A stretch of DNA of 53,625 nt from positions 1 to 53,625 of the forward strand of contig NZ_NGFO01000025.1 in NCBI RefSeq assembly GCF_002149015.1. The letters run 5' to 3'. Under the pieces are notes generated by a model that saw only the letters and a program-made list of their open reading frames with translations, made no database searches and had not been told where the DNA came from. The DNA comes from Gordonia lacunae. Its GTDB lineage: Bacteria; Actinomycetota; Actinomycetes; Mycobacteriales; Mycobacteriaceae. This document shows positions 1 to 9,052 of the stretch, one piece after another (within the stretch, counting starts at the first letter, position 1; each line of letters starts with the position of its first letter). The translations under genes and the position numbers were made by a program.

Positions 1-1
1 C

Positions 2-631
2 CCCGGGCATCGACCCCCACCCGGCCAGCGCCCGAACCCAGTAGGAGCACCGCTGGGCCAAGGTGTTCCGCCGCAAGGTAATCGGCCCCCCGAGGGATCA
101 CGTCCCCCGTTTGCCGGCCCCCGTCCCGGTGTTGCCCCGGGCGAGCGCCCCGACTCGCCGGGCCCGGATGCCACCCGGGACAACCGCGCGACGCAGGTGG
201 TCGGAGCCGGTGGCGGATTCGTCGGTGTGTCCGATGATCCGGCATCGGACACCCGCGTCGTGGACAGTCCCGGCGCGGTGAGCGCTCCTGGTGTCGCCGA
301 CCGCCCGGACACCGACGCTCCGGCGGCGTCCCCGGCAACCCAGGCCTATTCGGCAGTAGATCCCACCAAGAGTTCGGAGGACAGCGTGGCTCCCCAGTCC
401 GGTGCCGGTCCGCGTGTCAATCGGATGGCGCTGTGGGCCTTGGCGTTGTCGATCCTCGGGATCACCTTCATCGTGGGACTGGTCCTCGGATACCGGGCGC
501 GCACGCAGATCCGTCAGCGTCGTGAGGCCGGTCTGCCCTTTGCCACCGCCGCGATCTGGGTCGGCTGGGCCTACCTCGGGGTCTTCGTCTTCGGGCTGGT
601 CGTCTACGGCTGGATTCTGTTCGTCGCCTGA
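2..631 (+). CDS. DUF4190-type membrane protein, 5' end cut by window edge
   Basis: The reading frame is open from the left edge without a stop, so the true start lies outside the window; GTG codons at 197 and 227 are only internal candidates. The visible product has a long proline/glycine-rich hydrophilic N-terminal part (about 120 residues), then two hydrophobic segments near the C-terminus (around MALWALALSILGITFIVG and WVGWAYLGVFVFGLVVYG) joined by a short basic stretch containing GYRARTQIRQRREAG. That pattern, a small two-helix membrane domain after a disordered Pro-rich tail, is the usual layout of actinobacterial DUF4190 proteins, whose function is unknown. The next gene lies on the opposite strand, so nothing about an operon can be said. 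Confidence 0.7.
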   Translation, partial: PGHRPPPGQRPNPVGAPLGQGVPPQGNRPPEGSRPPFAGPRPGVAPGERPDSPGPDATRDNRATQVVGAGGGFVGVSDDPASDTRVVDSPGAVSAPGVADRPDTDAPAASPATQAYSAVDPTKSSEDSVAPQSGAGPRVNRMALWALALSILGITFIVGLVLGYRARTQIRQRREAGLPFATAAIWVGWAYLGVFVFGLVVYGWILFVA

Positions 632-703
632 CGACGAGCTACGAACGTCCCCTCCCACCTCATTGTCAGCGTCCTGGCGGCCGTCGTGGACCACTCAAGA
701 ACT

Positions 704-726
704 CCGCTCCCTGAGGTGCGGAGGGG
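704..726 (+). repeat. Single partial copy of CCCTGAGG intergenic repeat
   Basis: The segment reads CCGCTCCCTGAGGTGCGGAG, matching the core of the repeat found in multiple copies near 8.9, 12.5 and 45.1 kb. It lies in the convergent gap between the DUF4190 gene and the flavin monooxygenase gene. Only the left half of the element is recognisable; no matching GAAGGG arm follows. Confidence 0.55.
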
Positions 727-829
727 TCGGCAGATCTCTCGGGCTCGGGACCAGGGGCTGTGCGGTTTCTTCGGATCAGGGATCAGCGAACGGAGGGCGG
801 TTCGTTCGCGAAGGTTGCGGGTCTCGCGA

Positions 830-2032
830 TCAGAAGTACCCGTTGCCCGGCAACGGGGTGTCGTTCACGCGGAGATCCCCGATGGCGACGGCCTTGTACG
901 AGGTCGGGTTGTGCAGGGTGATGGTCCGGATGTTGCGCCAGTGCCGATCCAGATTTCGGCTACGGCTCGCCGACGACGCACCACCCACGTCGAAGACGGC
1001 GGCCGCGGCCGGGAGGGCGATGCGGTCGACGTGCACCTTGACGCGCGCGGCCGCGAGCGACGCCTGCGCGAACTGCTCGACGTCGATGACGCCGCGTCGT
1101 GCCAGTGCGTTCGCGGTCTCGACCTGCCGCGCCGCGCTCAGGACCGCGTCACGTGCCACGTGTGCGGCGGCGTCGATCTCGCCGATCCGTTCCAGCAGTA
1201 TCGGATCCTTCCGTGGCTCGGGCGACGGCGCGTGCTCGAAGGTCCGTGCGCGCGAACTCAGCAGGGCCACTGCGTCATCCGAGGCGGACAGGAGGATGCC
1301 GGCGATCAGCGCCTGCAGGAACAGCTGCAGGAACGGGCCGTCGTTGGCGGCGGGCGGTGTGGACTCGTCGAGTTCGACGAACTCCAGGACGTCGTCCGAG
1401 GTGACCCGGACATCGTCGAACAGCGTCGAGCCGGTGCCGGTCCGATGCTGCCCGATCCCGTCCCAGTCGTCCACGACGCTGACGCCGTCGCGGTCGACCG
1501 GGACGACCACTTTCACCAGCCGTGAACGCAGAGCGTCCGGGACGATGGCGAGTACCGTGACGTAGTCCGCGAAAGCCGTTCCCGTGCTGTAGAACTTCTC
1601 GCCGCGCAGGCGCCAGCCGTCACCATCGGGGACGAGTTGAGTCGCATACTGGCGTGACCCGGCGGCGACACCGCGTTCGCTCGACGCGTTGCCGACGATG
1701 GCCCCCGCGGCGATTCGCTCGCTCCAGCGGCTGCGCACCGGTCCGACGGGAAGACGTTCGATCTGTTCGACGAACCAGTAGTGGGCGCGCAGGATGTGCG
1801 CCGCGATCGGGTCGGCGCGGGCGAGATCGATGATGAACTCGAAGAGTTCGACGCTCCCGGCGCCGGCACCTCCCGACCGGGTGTCGAGGGAGAGCGCGGT
1901 CAGCCTCGACCGTCGCAACAGCGCGACGGCTTCTCGCGGGTCCCGCCCCTCGCGCTCGCGCTCGGCCGAACCGGCCGCGATCTCGGCGAGGATCGCGTTC
2001 CGGTCGGTCACGACCCGCGCGGGTGCGGTCAT
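830..2032 (-). CDS. Acyl-CoA dehydrogenase-fold flavin monooxygenase, SfnB/DszC-like
   Basis: The 400-residue product has the acyl-CoA dehydrogenase fold layout: helical N-terminal part, a beta part around LRGEKFYSTGTAFADYV, and a C-terminal helical part ending in DRHWRNIRTITLHNP, a stretch typical of the SfnB/DszC branch. Members of that branch are usually group D flavin-dependent monooxygenases acting on organosulfur compounds with reduced flavin supplied in trans, rather than true acyl-CoA dehydrogenases. The gene overlaps the preceding DszA-like gene by four bases (ATGA), so the two are co-transcribed and translationally coupled. The substrate cannot be read from the sequence; sulfone, sulfonate or another heteroatom compound are all possible. 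Confidence 0.75.
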   Translation of the reverse strand: MTAPARVVTDRNAILAEIAAGSAEREREGRDPREAVALLRRSRLTALSLDTRSGGAGAGSVELFEFIIDLARADPIAAHILRAHYWFVEQIERLPVGPVRSRWSERIAAGAIVGNASSERGVAAGSRQYATQLVPDGDGWRLRGEKFYSTGTAFADYVTVLAIVPDALRSRLVKVVVPVDRDGVSVVDDWDGIGQHRTGTGSTLFDDVRVTSDDVLEFVELDESTPPAANDGPFLQLFLQALIAGILLSASDDAVALLSSRARTFEHAPSPEPRKDPILLERIGEIDAAAHVARDAVLSAARQVETANALARRGVIDVEQFAQASLAAARVKVHVDRIALPAAAAVFDVGGASSASRSRNLDRHWRNIRTITLHNPTSYKAVAIGDLRVNDTPLPGNGYF

Positions 2033-3399
2033 GCGGGGACCTCCGCGAACGCGCCGCGATAGCGTGCCGCGGGGTGCGACTCCGGAAGTCGGTCGTGGCC
2101 AATGAGTTTGGCGCGTGACGTCCCCTCGGCGTACTCCCGCTTCGCCAGCCCCCGCTCACGCAGGACGGGCAGCACGTGTTCGGCGAACTCGACGTAGCTG
2201 CCGGGGATGGTCGCGTTGATGACGTTGATGCCACCCACTCCGGCGTCGCGCCACTGCTCGAGACGGTCGGCGATCTGCTCCGGTGTCCCGACGACCCGGC
2301 CGGTGCGGCTCCGCAACTGGGCGAGATCGCGGACGGTCGGCTCGCGGTCGGGCACGGCCTCACGGAGCCACAGGAGGAAGCTCTGGGAGCCCTCGGTGTG
2401 GATCTGCCCGATCGGGGTGTCGAGGTCGTAGTGTCCGAGGTCGACGCCGATGCCGCCCGCCGAGTGGGCGATGATCGTGCTCGGGTCGATGAGCTCGTCG
2501 AGTTCGCGGGATCTGCGCGCCGCTTCCTCCTCGGTACTACCGATCACGAACGAGAGTCCCTGGAAGAACTGGAGTTCCGTCGGTTCCCGGCCGGCCTCGG
2601 TCGCGAGGCGCCGGGTGTCGGCGATCAGCGTGCGCGCCGCGTCGGGGGACGGCGAGAGGATGAACTGGGCCTCCGCATTGCGGGCCGCGAAACGTCGTCC
2701 GGCCGGCGAGGATCCGGCTTGGAACAGCACCGGGGTTCGCTGCGGGGACGGCGACACGAGATGCGGTCCCTCGACACGGTAGTGCTCGCCGACATGGTTG
2801 ATCTTGTGGACGCGGTCGTAGTCCCCGTGCAGGCCGCCGGTCTTGTCCTGGATGAGTGCGCCCTCGTCCCAGGAACCTTCCCACAACTTGTAGGCGACGT
2901 CGACGTACTCGTCGGCCCATGCGTAGCGGTCGTCGTGTTTGGTGATCCCGTCGTATCCGAAGTTGCGCCAGGCGTTGTCCGACAGACTCGTGACGATGTT
3001 CCACGCGATCCGGCCCTTGCTCAGGTGATCGAGGGTGGAGATCTTGCGAGCGAAGTCGAACGGGTGCTCCTGCAGGATCGAACTCGTGATGGCGATGCCG
3101 AGATGCTCTGTGTGCGAGGCGATCGCCGAGGCGAGGACGAGCGGGTCGTTGCTCGGGATCTGCAGGCCGGAGTCGACGAACTTCTTCCAATCCCCCTGAT
3201 AGTCGTCGTACAATCCGACCACGTCGGCGAAGAAGATGAAGTCGAACCGGGCCTCTTCCAACAGTTTTGCGAGGCCGATCCAGTGGTCGAGGTCGTTGAA
3301 GCAGTGCTGCTGCGCCTCGGGTGCCCGCCACGCGCCGTGCAGGATGTGCGACGTCGTGTTCATGACGAAGGCGGCGAAGTTCAAGGGGGGCGCGGACAT
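2029..3399 (-). CDS. NtaA/SnaA/DszA-family FMN-dependent monooxygenase
   Basis: This 456-residue protein has the hallmarks of the NtaA/SnaA/DszA branch of luciferase-like monooxygenases: the N-terminal MNTTSHILHGAWR-type segment, ARFDFIFFADV, the conserved block SKGRIAWNIVTSLSDNAWRN and PVLFQAGSSPAGRRFAARNAE. The family uses FMNH2 from a separate reductase to oxidise C-S or C-N bonds (desulfurisation, nitrilotriacetate or EDTA cleavage). A clear AGGAG lies six bases before the ATG. It is the first gene of a two-gene unit with the DszC/SfnB-like gene and diverges from an ABC importer, an arrangement common in clusters that scavenge sulfur or nitrogen from organic compounds. No reductase gene is nearby. 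Confidence 0.85.
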   Translation of the reverse strand: MSAPPLNFAAFVMNTTSHILHGAWRAPEAQQHCFNDLDHWIGLAKLLEEARFDFIFFADVVGLYDDYQGDWKKFVDSGLQIPSNDPLVLASAIASHTEHLGIAITSSILQEHPFDFARKISTLDHLSKGRIAWNIVTSLSDNAWRNFGYDGITKHDDRYAWADEYVDVAYKLWEGSWDEGALIQDKTGGLHGDYDRVHKINHVGEHYRVEGPHLVSPSPQRTPVLFQAGSSPAGRRFAARNAEAQFILSPSPDAARTLIADTRRLATEAGREPTELQFFQGLSFVIGSTEEEAARRSRELDELIDPSTIIAHSAGGIGVDLGHYDLDTPIGQIHTEGSQSFLLWLREAVPDREPTVRDLAQLRSRTGRVVGTPEQIADRLEQWRDAGVGGINVINATIPGSYVEFAEHVLPVLRERGLAKREYAEGTSRAKLIGHDRLPESHPAARYRGAFAEVPA

Positions 3400-3615
3400 G
3401 GATGCTCCTGATCACGAGGCGTCGGACTCAGCGCGACGTTACGGACGACGCCGCGCATGCGGCGACTTCGGATCACGGTGGCCTCAAGGGGTGCCCGACA
3501 CCGTCCGAAGCCCCTAGGTTGTGGTGATTCCCGTCCCGCCGCCGGGCTCGCGCTGTCGTGTCATACGACCTCGAGCCGCGTCCGCCGCCATCTGTGCTGC
3601 CCGAGGAGAAGTTCT

Positions 3616-5298
3616 GTGCTGCGACGAAGTCCTGTGCTGCGACGACCGCGGCGAACCCGCCTGCTGCCCGCGGCCGGCATCGCTCTGACGTGCGCGGCAT
3701 TGCTCGCGGGATGTGCCCAGCCGCGCACCGGTGACGGCGAGTCGACGGGGGTCCCCGCCACGCCGGGCCAGTACGTCTCGGGCGGAACCATCTCCTACGG
3801 CCACGAGCAGGAACCGCCCTGCGTGCACGGTGGGTGGGTCCAGAACGCCTATCTGGCACGGCAGTACCTCGACAACCTGGTGTCCCTGGACGATTCGGGA
3901 CGAGTGGTGCCGTGGCTCGCCACCCGCTGGGAGATCTCCCCCGACGGGCGCTCGTACACCTTCCATCTGAAGCCCGGTGTCGAATTCAGCGACGGCACGC
4001 CGCTCGACGCCGAGGCCGTTCGTGCGACCTTCGCGTCGTATCTGAATCCGGAGAAGCCCAACGGCACGGTGGTGTCCTACATCGGCAAGTACTTCGAGTC
4101 CGACGAGGTCGTCGGGCCGCTGACCTACCGGATGAACCTCAGATCGCCCTATACCCCGTTGCTCACCGTACTGACGCAGGGCTACTTCGGAATCCAGTCG
4201 CCGACCGCGCTGGCGCGCGGCCCGAAGGCGAACTGCATCAGCCCGGTCGGGTCCGGCCCGTTCATCATCGAACGCTGGGATCGCAATCGCAGCATCACCT
4301 TTGTGCGCAACCCGAAGTACAACTCTCCCCCGGCGAACGCGCAGAACCAGGGTCCGGCCCACGTGGACAAGCTGATCTGGAAGTTCCTCAAGGATCCGGT
4401 GCTGCGCTACGGATCGCTGCGCAGTGGCTCCTCCGACGTCATCTACAACGTGCCTGCCATCAACTGGGCGGACGCGACAAGCCGGTATCAGGTGAGCCGC
4501 TACGTGACGCCGGGGCGCCCGAACGCCATCACCCTCAACGTCGACCACGCGCCGTTCGACGACGTCCGGGTCCGCCAGGCATTCGCCTTGTCGGCCGACC
4601 GTCGCAAAGCCGTCGAGACGGCGTTCCTCGGCGTGGTCCCCTACAACGCCAACGGCGCCCTCAGTCAGAGCACCCCCGACTACGATCCGGAGGCCGGGAA
4701 CTACCCGCATGACCCGGCGAAGGCCGCCGGCCTGCTGGACGACGCGGGTTGGACCGGCCGCGACGACGACGGCATCCGCACGAAGGACGGACGACGCCTG
4801 ACCGCTCGGGTGGTGTACGCCGCCGACGCGATCGTCGGACCCGAGGGTGCCGCGATCCTGCAGGCGGTGGCGCGACAGGCGCGTGACGTGGGCTTCGACA
4901 TCCAGCTCGTCCCCGCCACCCAGAGCGCGTATTTCGGCGGGCAGTATGCCAAGGCACCGACGTACGACGCGTACGTCGGCTACTGGACCAGTCCGACCCC
5001 GGGCCTGCTGTACATCAACTGGCGGCAACGACTCCCCGACAGTCCCAACCCGCACAACACCGCGTACTACAACGACCCGCACCTGCAGACCCTCATCGAA
5101 CAGGGCAACGCCGCCGCGGATCCGGTGCAGGCCCGGGCGTTCTACCGCGACGCCCAGCGCCTCATCGGTGACAACGCATTGTCGATCGGGTTGTACACGC
5201 AGACAACGTCGTTGGCGGTGTCACCGCGCCTGCACGGGGTGTGGGTCGAGAAATCACAAGGCGAACCGGTGTTCGCGGATGCGAGGTTCGTGCGATGA
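3616..5298 (+). CDS. ABC importer solute-binding lipoprotein, SBP family 5
   Basis: GTG at 3616 is preceded by GAGGAG seven bases upstream, giving a 560-residue precursor; longer upstream frames lack such a site. The N-terminus is arginine-rich followed by a hydrophobic stretch and the lipobox LAGC, so Cys33 should be lipidated and the protein anchored outside the membrane. The body has family 5 features: the opening YGHEQEPPC, the block PWLATRWEISPDGRSYTFHL, and DDVRVRQAFALSADR. Family 5 proteins bind dipeptides, oligopeptides, nickel-chelates or other small ligands. The next gene overlaps by ATGA, so this is the first gene of a four-gene importer operon. Its divergence from organosulfur-type monooxygenases suggests the ligand may be their substrate, which is inference. 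Confidence 0.9.
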   Translation: MLRRSPVLRRPRRTRLLPAAGIALTCAALLAGCAQPRTGDGESTGVPATPGQYVSGGTISYGHEQEPPCVHGGWVQNAYLARQYLDNLVSLDDSGRVVPWLATRWEISPDGRSYTFHLKPGVEFSDGTPLDAEAVRATFASYLNPEKPNGTVVSYIGKYFESDEVVGPLTYRMNLRSPYTPLLTVLTQGYFGIQSPTALARGPKANCISPVGSGPFIIERWDRNRSITFVRNPKYNSPPANAQNQGPAHVDKLIWKFLKDPVLRYGSLRSGSSDVIYNVPAINWADATSRYQVSRYVTPGRPNAITLNVDHAPFDDVRVRQAFALSADRRKAVETAFLGVVPYNANGALSQSTPDYDPEAGNYPHDPAKAAGLLDDAGWTGRDDDGIRTKDGRRLTARVVYAADAIVGPEGAAILQAVARQARDVGFDIQLVPATQSAYFGGQYAKAPTYDAYVGYWTSPTPGLLYINWRQRLPDSPNPHNTAYYNDPHLQTLIEQGNAAADPVQARAFYRDAQRLIGDNALSIGLYTQTTSLAVSPRLHGVWVEKSQGEPVFADARFVR

Positions 5299-6290
5299 CC
5301 CTGGTCGACGACCCGGCCGTGCCCGCGGCCCGACGCCAGGCACTCCCACCGCGGGGTCTGACCCGGTGGGCGGGCAAGATCGGTTCCGCTGTCTTCGTGC
5401 TGTGGGCCGCCGCCTCCATCACCTTCCTGCTGCAGGTCCTCGCGCCCGGCGACCGCGCGACGCTGCTCCTCAACCTGTCGTCGGGCGAGAGCCGCGAACG
5501 CACGCCGGACGAACTCGCTCCGGTCAACGCCGAGTACGGCTTCGACGATTCGGTGTGGTCCCAGTATCTGCACTATCTCGGCGGTCTCCTGCACGGCGAT
5601 CTCGGCATCTCGTTCCAGCTGCAGCAACCGGTCACCGAGATCATCTCCGACCAGATCGGACCAACGCTCGTCCTCACCCTCACCGCCCTGGTCGTCGCAT
5701 GGCTCTTCGTGCTCGTGCTCACCACGCTCACGGCGGGCCGCCGCGGACCCTGGGGCGCGGCCGGGTCCCTGATCGAGACCGTCAGCGCCGGCCTGCCGCA
5801 GTACTGGGTGGGTTCGATCCTCCTGGTGGTGTTCGCGATCAACCTCGGCTGGTTTCCGGTCGAGAGCGGAACCGGCCTGTGGGGACTCGTTCTGCCCGTG
5901 CTCACCCTGGCCATCCCGCTGTCCGGTTTCCTCGGTCAGATCGCTCGTGACGAATTCGCCCGCGCACTGGACCAGCCCTTCGTGCTCACCGCCCGCAGTC
6001 GCGGACTCGGTGATCTGTCGGTTCGGTATCGACATGTGTTGCGCCACTCCGTCCTTCCCGCGGTGACGGTCTCGGGCTGGGCCATGGGCGCCCTGCTGTC
6101 CGGTGCGGTCATCGCCGAAACCGTCTTCGCGCGGGCGGGTATCGGTCAGACACTCGTCGCGGCCGCCAGTTCGCGTGACGTCCCGCTCGTCAGTGGCATC
6201 GTCCTCTTCGTCGCTCTCGTCTACACGATCGCCAACCTCGTCGTGGACTTCCTCTACACCGTCATCGACCCCAGGATCGAGGTCCCATGA
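5295..6290 (+). CDS. ABC importer permease, DppB/OppB type
   Basis: The ATG at 5295 overlaps the stop of the lipoprotein gene (ATGA) and gives 331 residues. Hydrophobic segments (KIGSAVFVLWAAASITFLLQ near the N-terminus, PTLVLTLTALVVAWLFVLVL, and the terminal LVSGIVLFVALVYTIANLVV) fit a six-helix permease. The family marker after the first helix, LAPGDRA, and the EAA-type loop with DEFARALDQPFVLTARSRGL, which contacts the ATPase, are visible; the C-terminus ends DFLYTVIDPRIEV as expected for DppB-like subunits. The N-terminal cytoplasmic tail of about 30 residues is a little longer than usual. Confidence 0.88.
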   Translation: MTLVDDPAVPAARRQALPPRGLTRWAGKIGSAVFVLWAAASITFLLQVLAPGDRATLLLNLSSGESRERTPDELAPVNAEYGFDDSVWSQYLHYLGGLLHGDLGISFQLQQPVTEIISDQIGPTLVLTLTALVVAWLFVLVLTTLTAGRRGPWGAAGSLIETVSAGLPQYWVGSILLVVFAINLGWFPVESGTGLWGLVLPVLTLAIPLSGFLGQIARDEFARALDQPFVLTARSRGLGDLSVRYRHVLRHSVLPAVTVSGWAMGALLSGAVIAETVFARAGIGQTLVAAASSRDVPLVSGIVLFVALVYTIANLVVDFLYTVIDPRIEVP

Positions 6291-7198
6291 CCCTCACCAA
6301 TCCGGTCCGGCCCGCATGGACGAACGCGCTCTCCGCGGTGCGTGGGTCCACCACGGGGCCGTCTCGCGGCCAGGACGACCACCCACGTCGCTCGTGGCCA
6401 ACGGCTACGGTGATCGCCGCGCTCGTGGTGCTGACCCTGTTGCTCGTGGCCGCGGTGGCGCCCAACCTGCTCGCTCCCTACGATCCGCTCGCCGTCGACC
6501 TGGACGCCACCCTGCAACCGCCGAGCTGGGCCCACCCGTTCGGCACCGATCTGTCGGGGCGAGACCTGCTGAGTCGCGTCATCGCCGGCACCCGGCAATC
6601 GCTGATCATCGGGCTTGGCGCGGTCGCACTCGCATCGGTCCTGGCGGTGCTGCTCGGCATCGCCGCGGGGCTGTCGGGCCGCGTTGCCCAGGCGCTGGCC
6701 AATCGCTGGATCGAGGTGATGTTCGCCTTCCCCATCGTGCTTCTCGGCCTCCTCCTGACCTCGGTCTTCGGTCCCGGACAGGTGACCCTCGTCCTCGCGA
6801 TCGGGATCGGTATCGCGCCGGGGTACGCCCGCATCGTGCGCGGTCAGGTGCTCGCCGTCCGCAACGCCCCCTACATCGAGGCCGCGACCGCCCTGGGCCA
6901 CCCGCGTCGCCGAATCCTTTTGCAGCACATCGCACCCAACGCGCTTCGCCCGATGATCGTGACCGTGACGCTCGGAGTGGGACAGGCCATCATCTGGGCG
7001 TCGGGACTGGCCTACCTCGGACTCGGTGTGCCACCACCCGCACCCGAGTGGGGCGCGCTGCTCGACGCCGGACGCACCTACATCACCGTCGCGTGGTGGC
7101 TGGAGATCTTCCCCGGTCTCGTCATCGTCGCGGTGGCCCTGGCATTCACGACAGTGGGCCGGTACCTCGGCACCCGCCTGGAAGGAGAACGCCGATGA
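6287..7198 (+). CDS. ABC importer permease, DppC/OppC type
   Basis: The 303-residue product starts in an ATGA overlap with the DppB-like gene. It shows a DppC N-terminal helix, then LLAPYDPLAVDLDATLQPPS and HPFGTDLSGRDLLSRVIAGT, which are characteristic of DppC/OppC subunits, and the coupling loop NAPYIEAATALGHPRRRILL. It should pair with the DppB-like subunit to form the membrane channel of the importer. An AAGGAG site near its end serves the following ATPase gene. Confidence 0.88.
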   Translation: MTLTNPVRPAWTNALSAVRGSTTGPSRGQDDHPRRSWPTATVIAALVVLTLLLVAAVAPNLLAPYDPLAVDLDATLQPPSWAHPFGTDLSGRDLLSRVIAGTRQSLIIGLGAVALASVLAVLLGIAAGLSGRVAQALANRWIEVMFAFPIVLLGLLLTSVFGPGQVTLVLAIGIGIAPGYARIVRGQVLAVRNAPYIEAATALGHPRRRILLQHIAPNALRPMIVTVTLGVGQAIIWASGLAYLGLGVPPPAPEWGALLDAGRTYITVAWWLEIFPGLVIVAVALAFTTVGRYLGTRLEGERR

Positions 7199-8880
7199 CC
7201 GTCGTCACCCGGGAGGCAGTGACCTCTATCCGCGGCGGCCGCACCGACACCCGGTTGGCCGAGGTGTGCGATCTGCGCGTCTCGTTCGCCGGTCGCGAGG
7301 TCGTGAAGGGCGTGTCGTTCACGGTCGATGCCGGACAGTGCCTGGCGATCGTGGGCGAATCCGGTTCCGGCAAGTCCGTCACCGCGCGCACCCTGATCGG
7401 ACTCACCGGGCCGGGAGCCGAGATCGACGCCGCCACCCTGTCGTTCGACGGACGTGATCTACGCGGCCTGGCGGACCGCGATTGGCGCGCCATCCGAGGG
7501 CGCGCGATCGGATTCGTCCTCCAGGACGCCCTGGTGTCCCTGGATCAACTGCGCACGGTGGGCAGCGAGATCGCCGAATCGCTGACCGCGCACGGTGGCC
7601 TCGGTCGCCGGACCCCGAAGCGGCTCGGGCGTGCGCTCCGCGAGGAACGCGTCGTCGAGCTGCTCGACCTCGTGGGCGTCCCCGAACCGCGGGTTCGGGC
7701 GCGTCAGCGGCCGCACGAGCTCTCCGGCGGACTCCGCCAGCGTGCCCTCATCGCATCCGCGCTCGCTCAGGACCCGAAGCTCCTGATCGCCGACGAGCCG
7801 ACGACGGCCCTCGACGCCACGGTCCAGGCGCAGATCCTCGACGTGCTGGCCGAAGCGAAGTCGCGCGGCAACGGCATCATCCTCATCTCGCACGATCTGG
7901 CAGTGGTGTCACGCCTCGCCGACCGGGTGGCGGTGATGCGCGACGGTGAGATCGTCGAGTACGGAAACGCGCGCGAGGTGCTGACCGCGCCGCAGCACGA
8001 GTACACGCGAGGTCTCATCGACGCGATCCCGTCCCGCGCATCCAAGGGCACACTGCTCGTCAGCGGTGAGCAGATCTCCACTCCGGCGACGCCGACATCC
8101 GACCAGCCACTCGCGCTGCGCGTCCGTGACCTGCACAAGTCGTTCACCGGCAAGGCGATCACCGCCCGACCGGCCGTGGCCGGGGTCAGCTTCGACCTCG
8201 CGCCCGGTCGTACCCTCGGCATCGTCGGCGAGTCGGGCTCGGGCAAGACCACCACCGCGCGGATCATCCTCGGTCTCACCGAACCCGATTCCGGCACGGT
8301 CGAACTGAACGGCTCGGCGTGGTCCGGACTCACCGAGGCCCGCCGCCGCGCGTCGCGCCACCTGATCTCGGTGATCTACCAGGATCCGCTCAGCTCGTTC
8401 GACCCACGATGGACCGTCGACCGCGTCCTGGCCGACGCCCTGCGGGTGACCGGCGTTCGCAGCGCAGATCTCGACCACCGGATCACCGAACTCCTCGAGC
8501 AGGTGGGGCTGCCCGCGGAGTACCGGCACCGGCACCCCTCGGGACTGTCGGGCGGACAGCGCCAACGCGTCGCGATCGCCCGTGCGCTTGCACCGCGACC
8601 CGCCGTCATCGTGTGCGACGAACCGGTCTCCGCCCTCGACGTGTCCATCCAGGCGCGGATCCTCGATCTGCTGGCCCGCCTCCAGGCGGAAACCGGCGTC
8701 GCGTTGGTGTTCATCTCCCACGACCTCGGCGTCATCCACCACGTCAGCGACGACATCGCGGTGATGCGTGCCGGTGAGGTCGTCGAATACGGTTCAGCAG
8801 ACGCGGTTTTCGACGATCCGCAGCACCCCTACACTCGCGAACTCCTCGCCGCGGTGCCGCGGATCGACCCTGCTCCCTGA
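7195..8880 (+). CDS. Fused double ATPase of dipeptide/nickel-type ABC importer (DppD-DppF)
   Basis: The 561-residue protein carries two complete nucleotide-binding domains. The first has Walker A GESGSGKS, signature LSGGLRQR, and Walker B LLIADEPTTALD; the second has GESGSGKT, LSGGQRQR and VIVCDEPVSALD. Both end in the oligopeptide-type tail (QHEYTRGLIDAIPS; QHPYTRELLAAVP). Such fusions replace separate DppD and DppF subunits and are frequent in actinobacteria. The ATG follows GAAGGAG and overlaps the DppC-like gene by four bases, closing a tightly packed four-gene operon that ends before a block of repeats. Confidence 0.92.
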   Translation: MTVVTREAVTSIRGGRTDTRLAEVCDLRVSFAGREVVKGVSFTVDAGQCLAIVGESGSGKSVTARTLIGLTGPGAEIDAATLSFDGRDLRGLADRDWRAIRGRAIGFVLQDALVSLDQLRTVGSEIAESLTAHGGLGRRTPKRLGRALREERVVELLDLVGVPEPRVRARQRPHELSGGLRQRALIASALAQDPKLLIADEPTTALDATVQAQILDVLAEAKSRGNGIILISHDLAVVSRLADRVAVMRDGEIVEYGNAREVLTAPQHEYTRGLIDAIPSRASKGTLLVSGEQISTPATPTSDQPLALRVRDLHKSFTGKAITARPAVAGVSFDLAPGRTLGIVGESGSGKTTTARIILGLTEPDSGTVELNGSAWSGLTEARRRASRHLISVIYQDPLSSFDPRWTVDRVLADALRVTGVRSADLDHRITELLEQVGLPAEYRHRHPSGLSGGQRQRVAIARALAPRPAVIVCDEPVSALDVSIQARILDLLARLQAETGVALVFISHDLGVIHHVSDDIAVMRAGEVVEYGSADAVFDDPQHPYTRELLAAVPRIDPAP

Positions 8881-8902
8881 TCCGAAAGGGCCGCATGATC
8901 TC

Positions 8903-9052
8903 TGGTCCCTGAGGTGCGAGGAGCGCAAGCACCACACCCCGCTCCCTGAGGTGCGAGCCGGCAAACACCTCACCCCGCTCCCTGAGGAGCGAGCTTGCGA
9001 GCACCTCACCCCGCCCCCTGAGGAGCGAGCTTGCGAGCGTCTCGAAGGGTCC
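8903..9052. repeat. Four tandem copies of ~36-bp intergenic repeat
   Basis: CCCTGAGG recurs at 8907, 8944, 8980 and (as CCCTGAGG in a C-rich context) 9016, a spacing of 36-37 bases. Each unit continues with a GAGCG/AAGC-type segment and CACCACACC or CACCTCACC; the last unit ends with CTCGAAGGGTCC, giving the closing arm of an imperfect inverted repeat (CCCT...AGGG). The array sits between convergent genes and overlaps the 3' end of the MFS gene. There is no spacer diversity like that of CRISPR. Confidence 0.85.

Noticed and set aside
3449..3464. CGCCGC-GCAT-GCGGCG hairpin in the divergent monooxygenase/ABC gap
   Set aside because: Short GC stems like this are expected by chance in such DNA, with no supporting promoter context.
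3480..3535. SAM-riboswitch-like pieces (GGGGTGCCCGACACCG) upstream of the sulfur-related genes
   Set aside because: Only short resemblance; I could not assemble the required helices and pseudoknot in either orientation.
8903..9052. Regular 36-bp spacing resembling a CRISPR array
   Set aside because: Repeats are contiguous variants without distinct spacers, related copies are scattered, and no cas genes are present.
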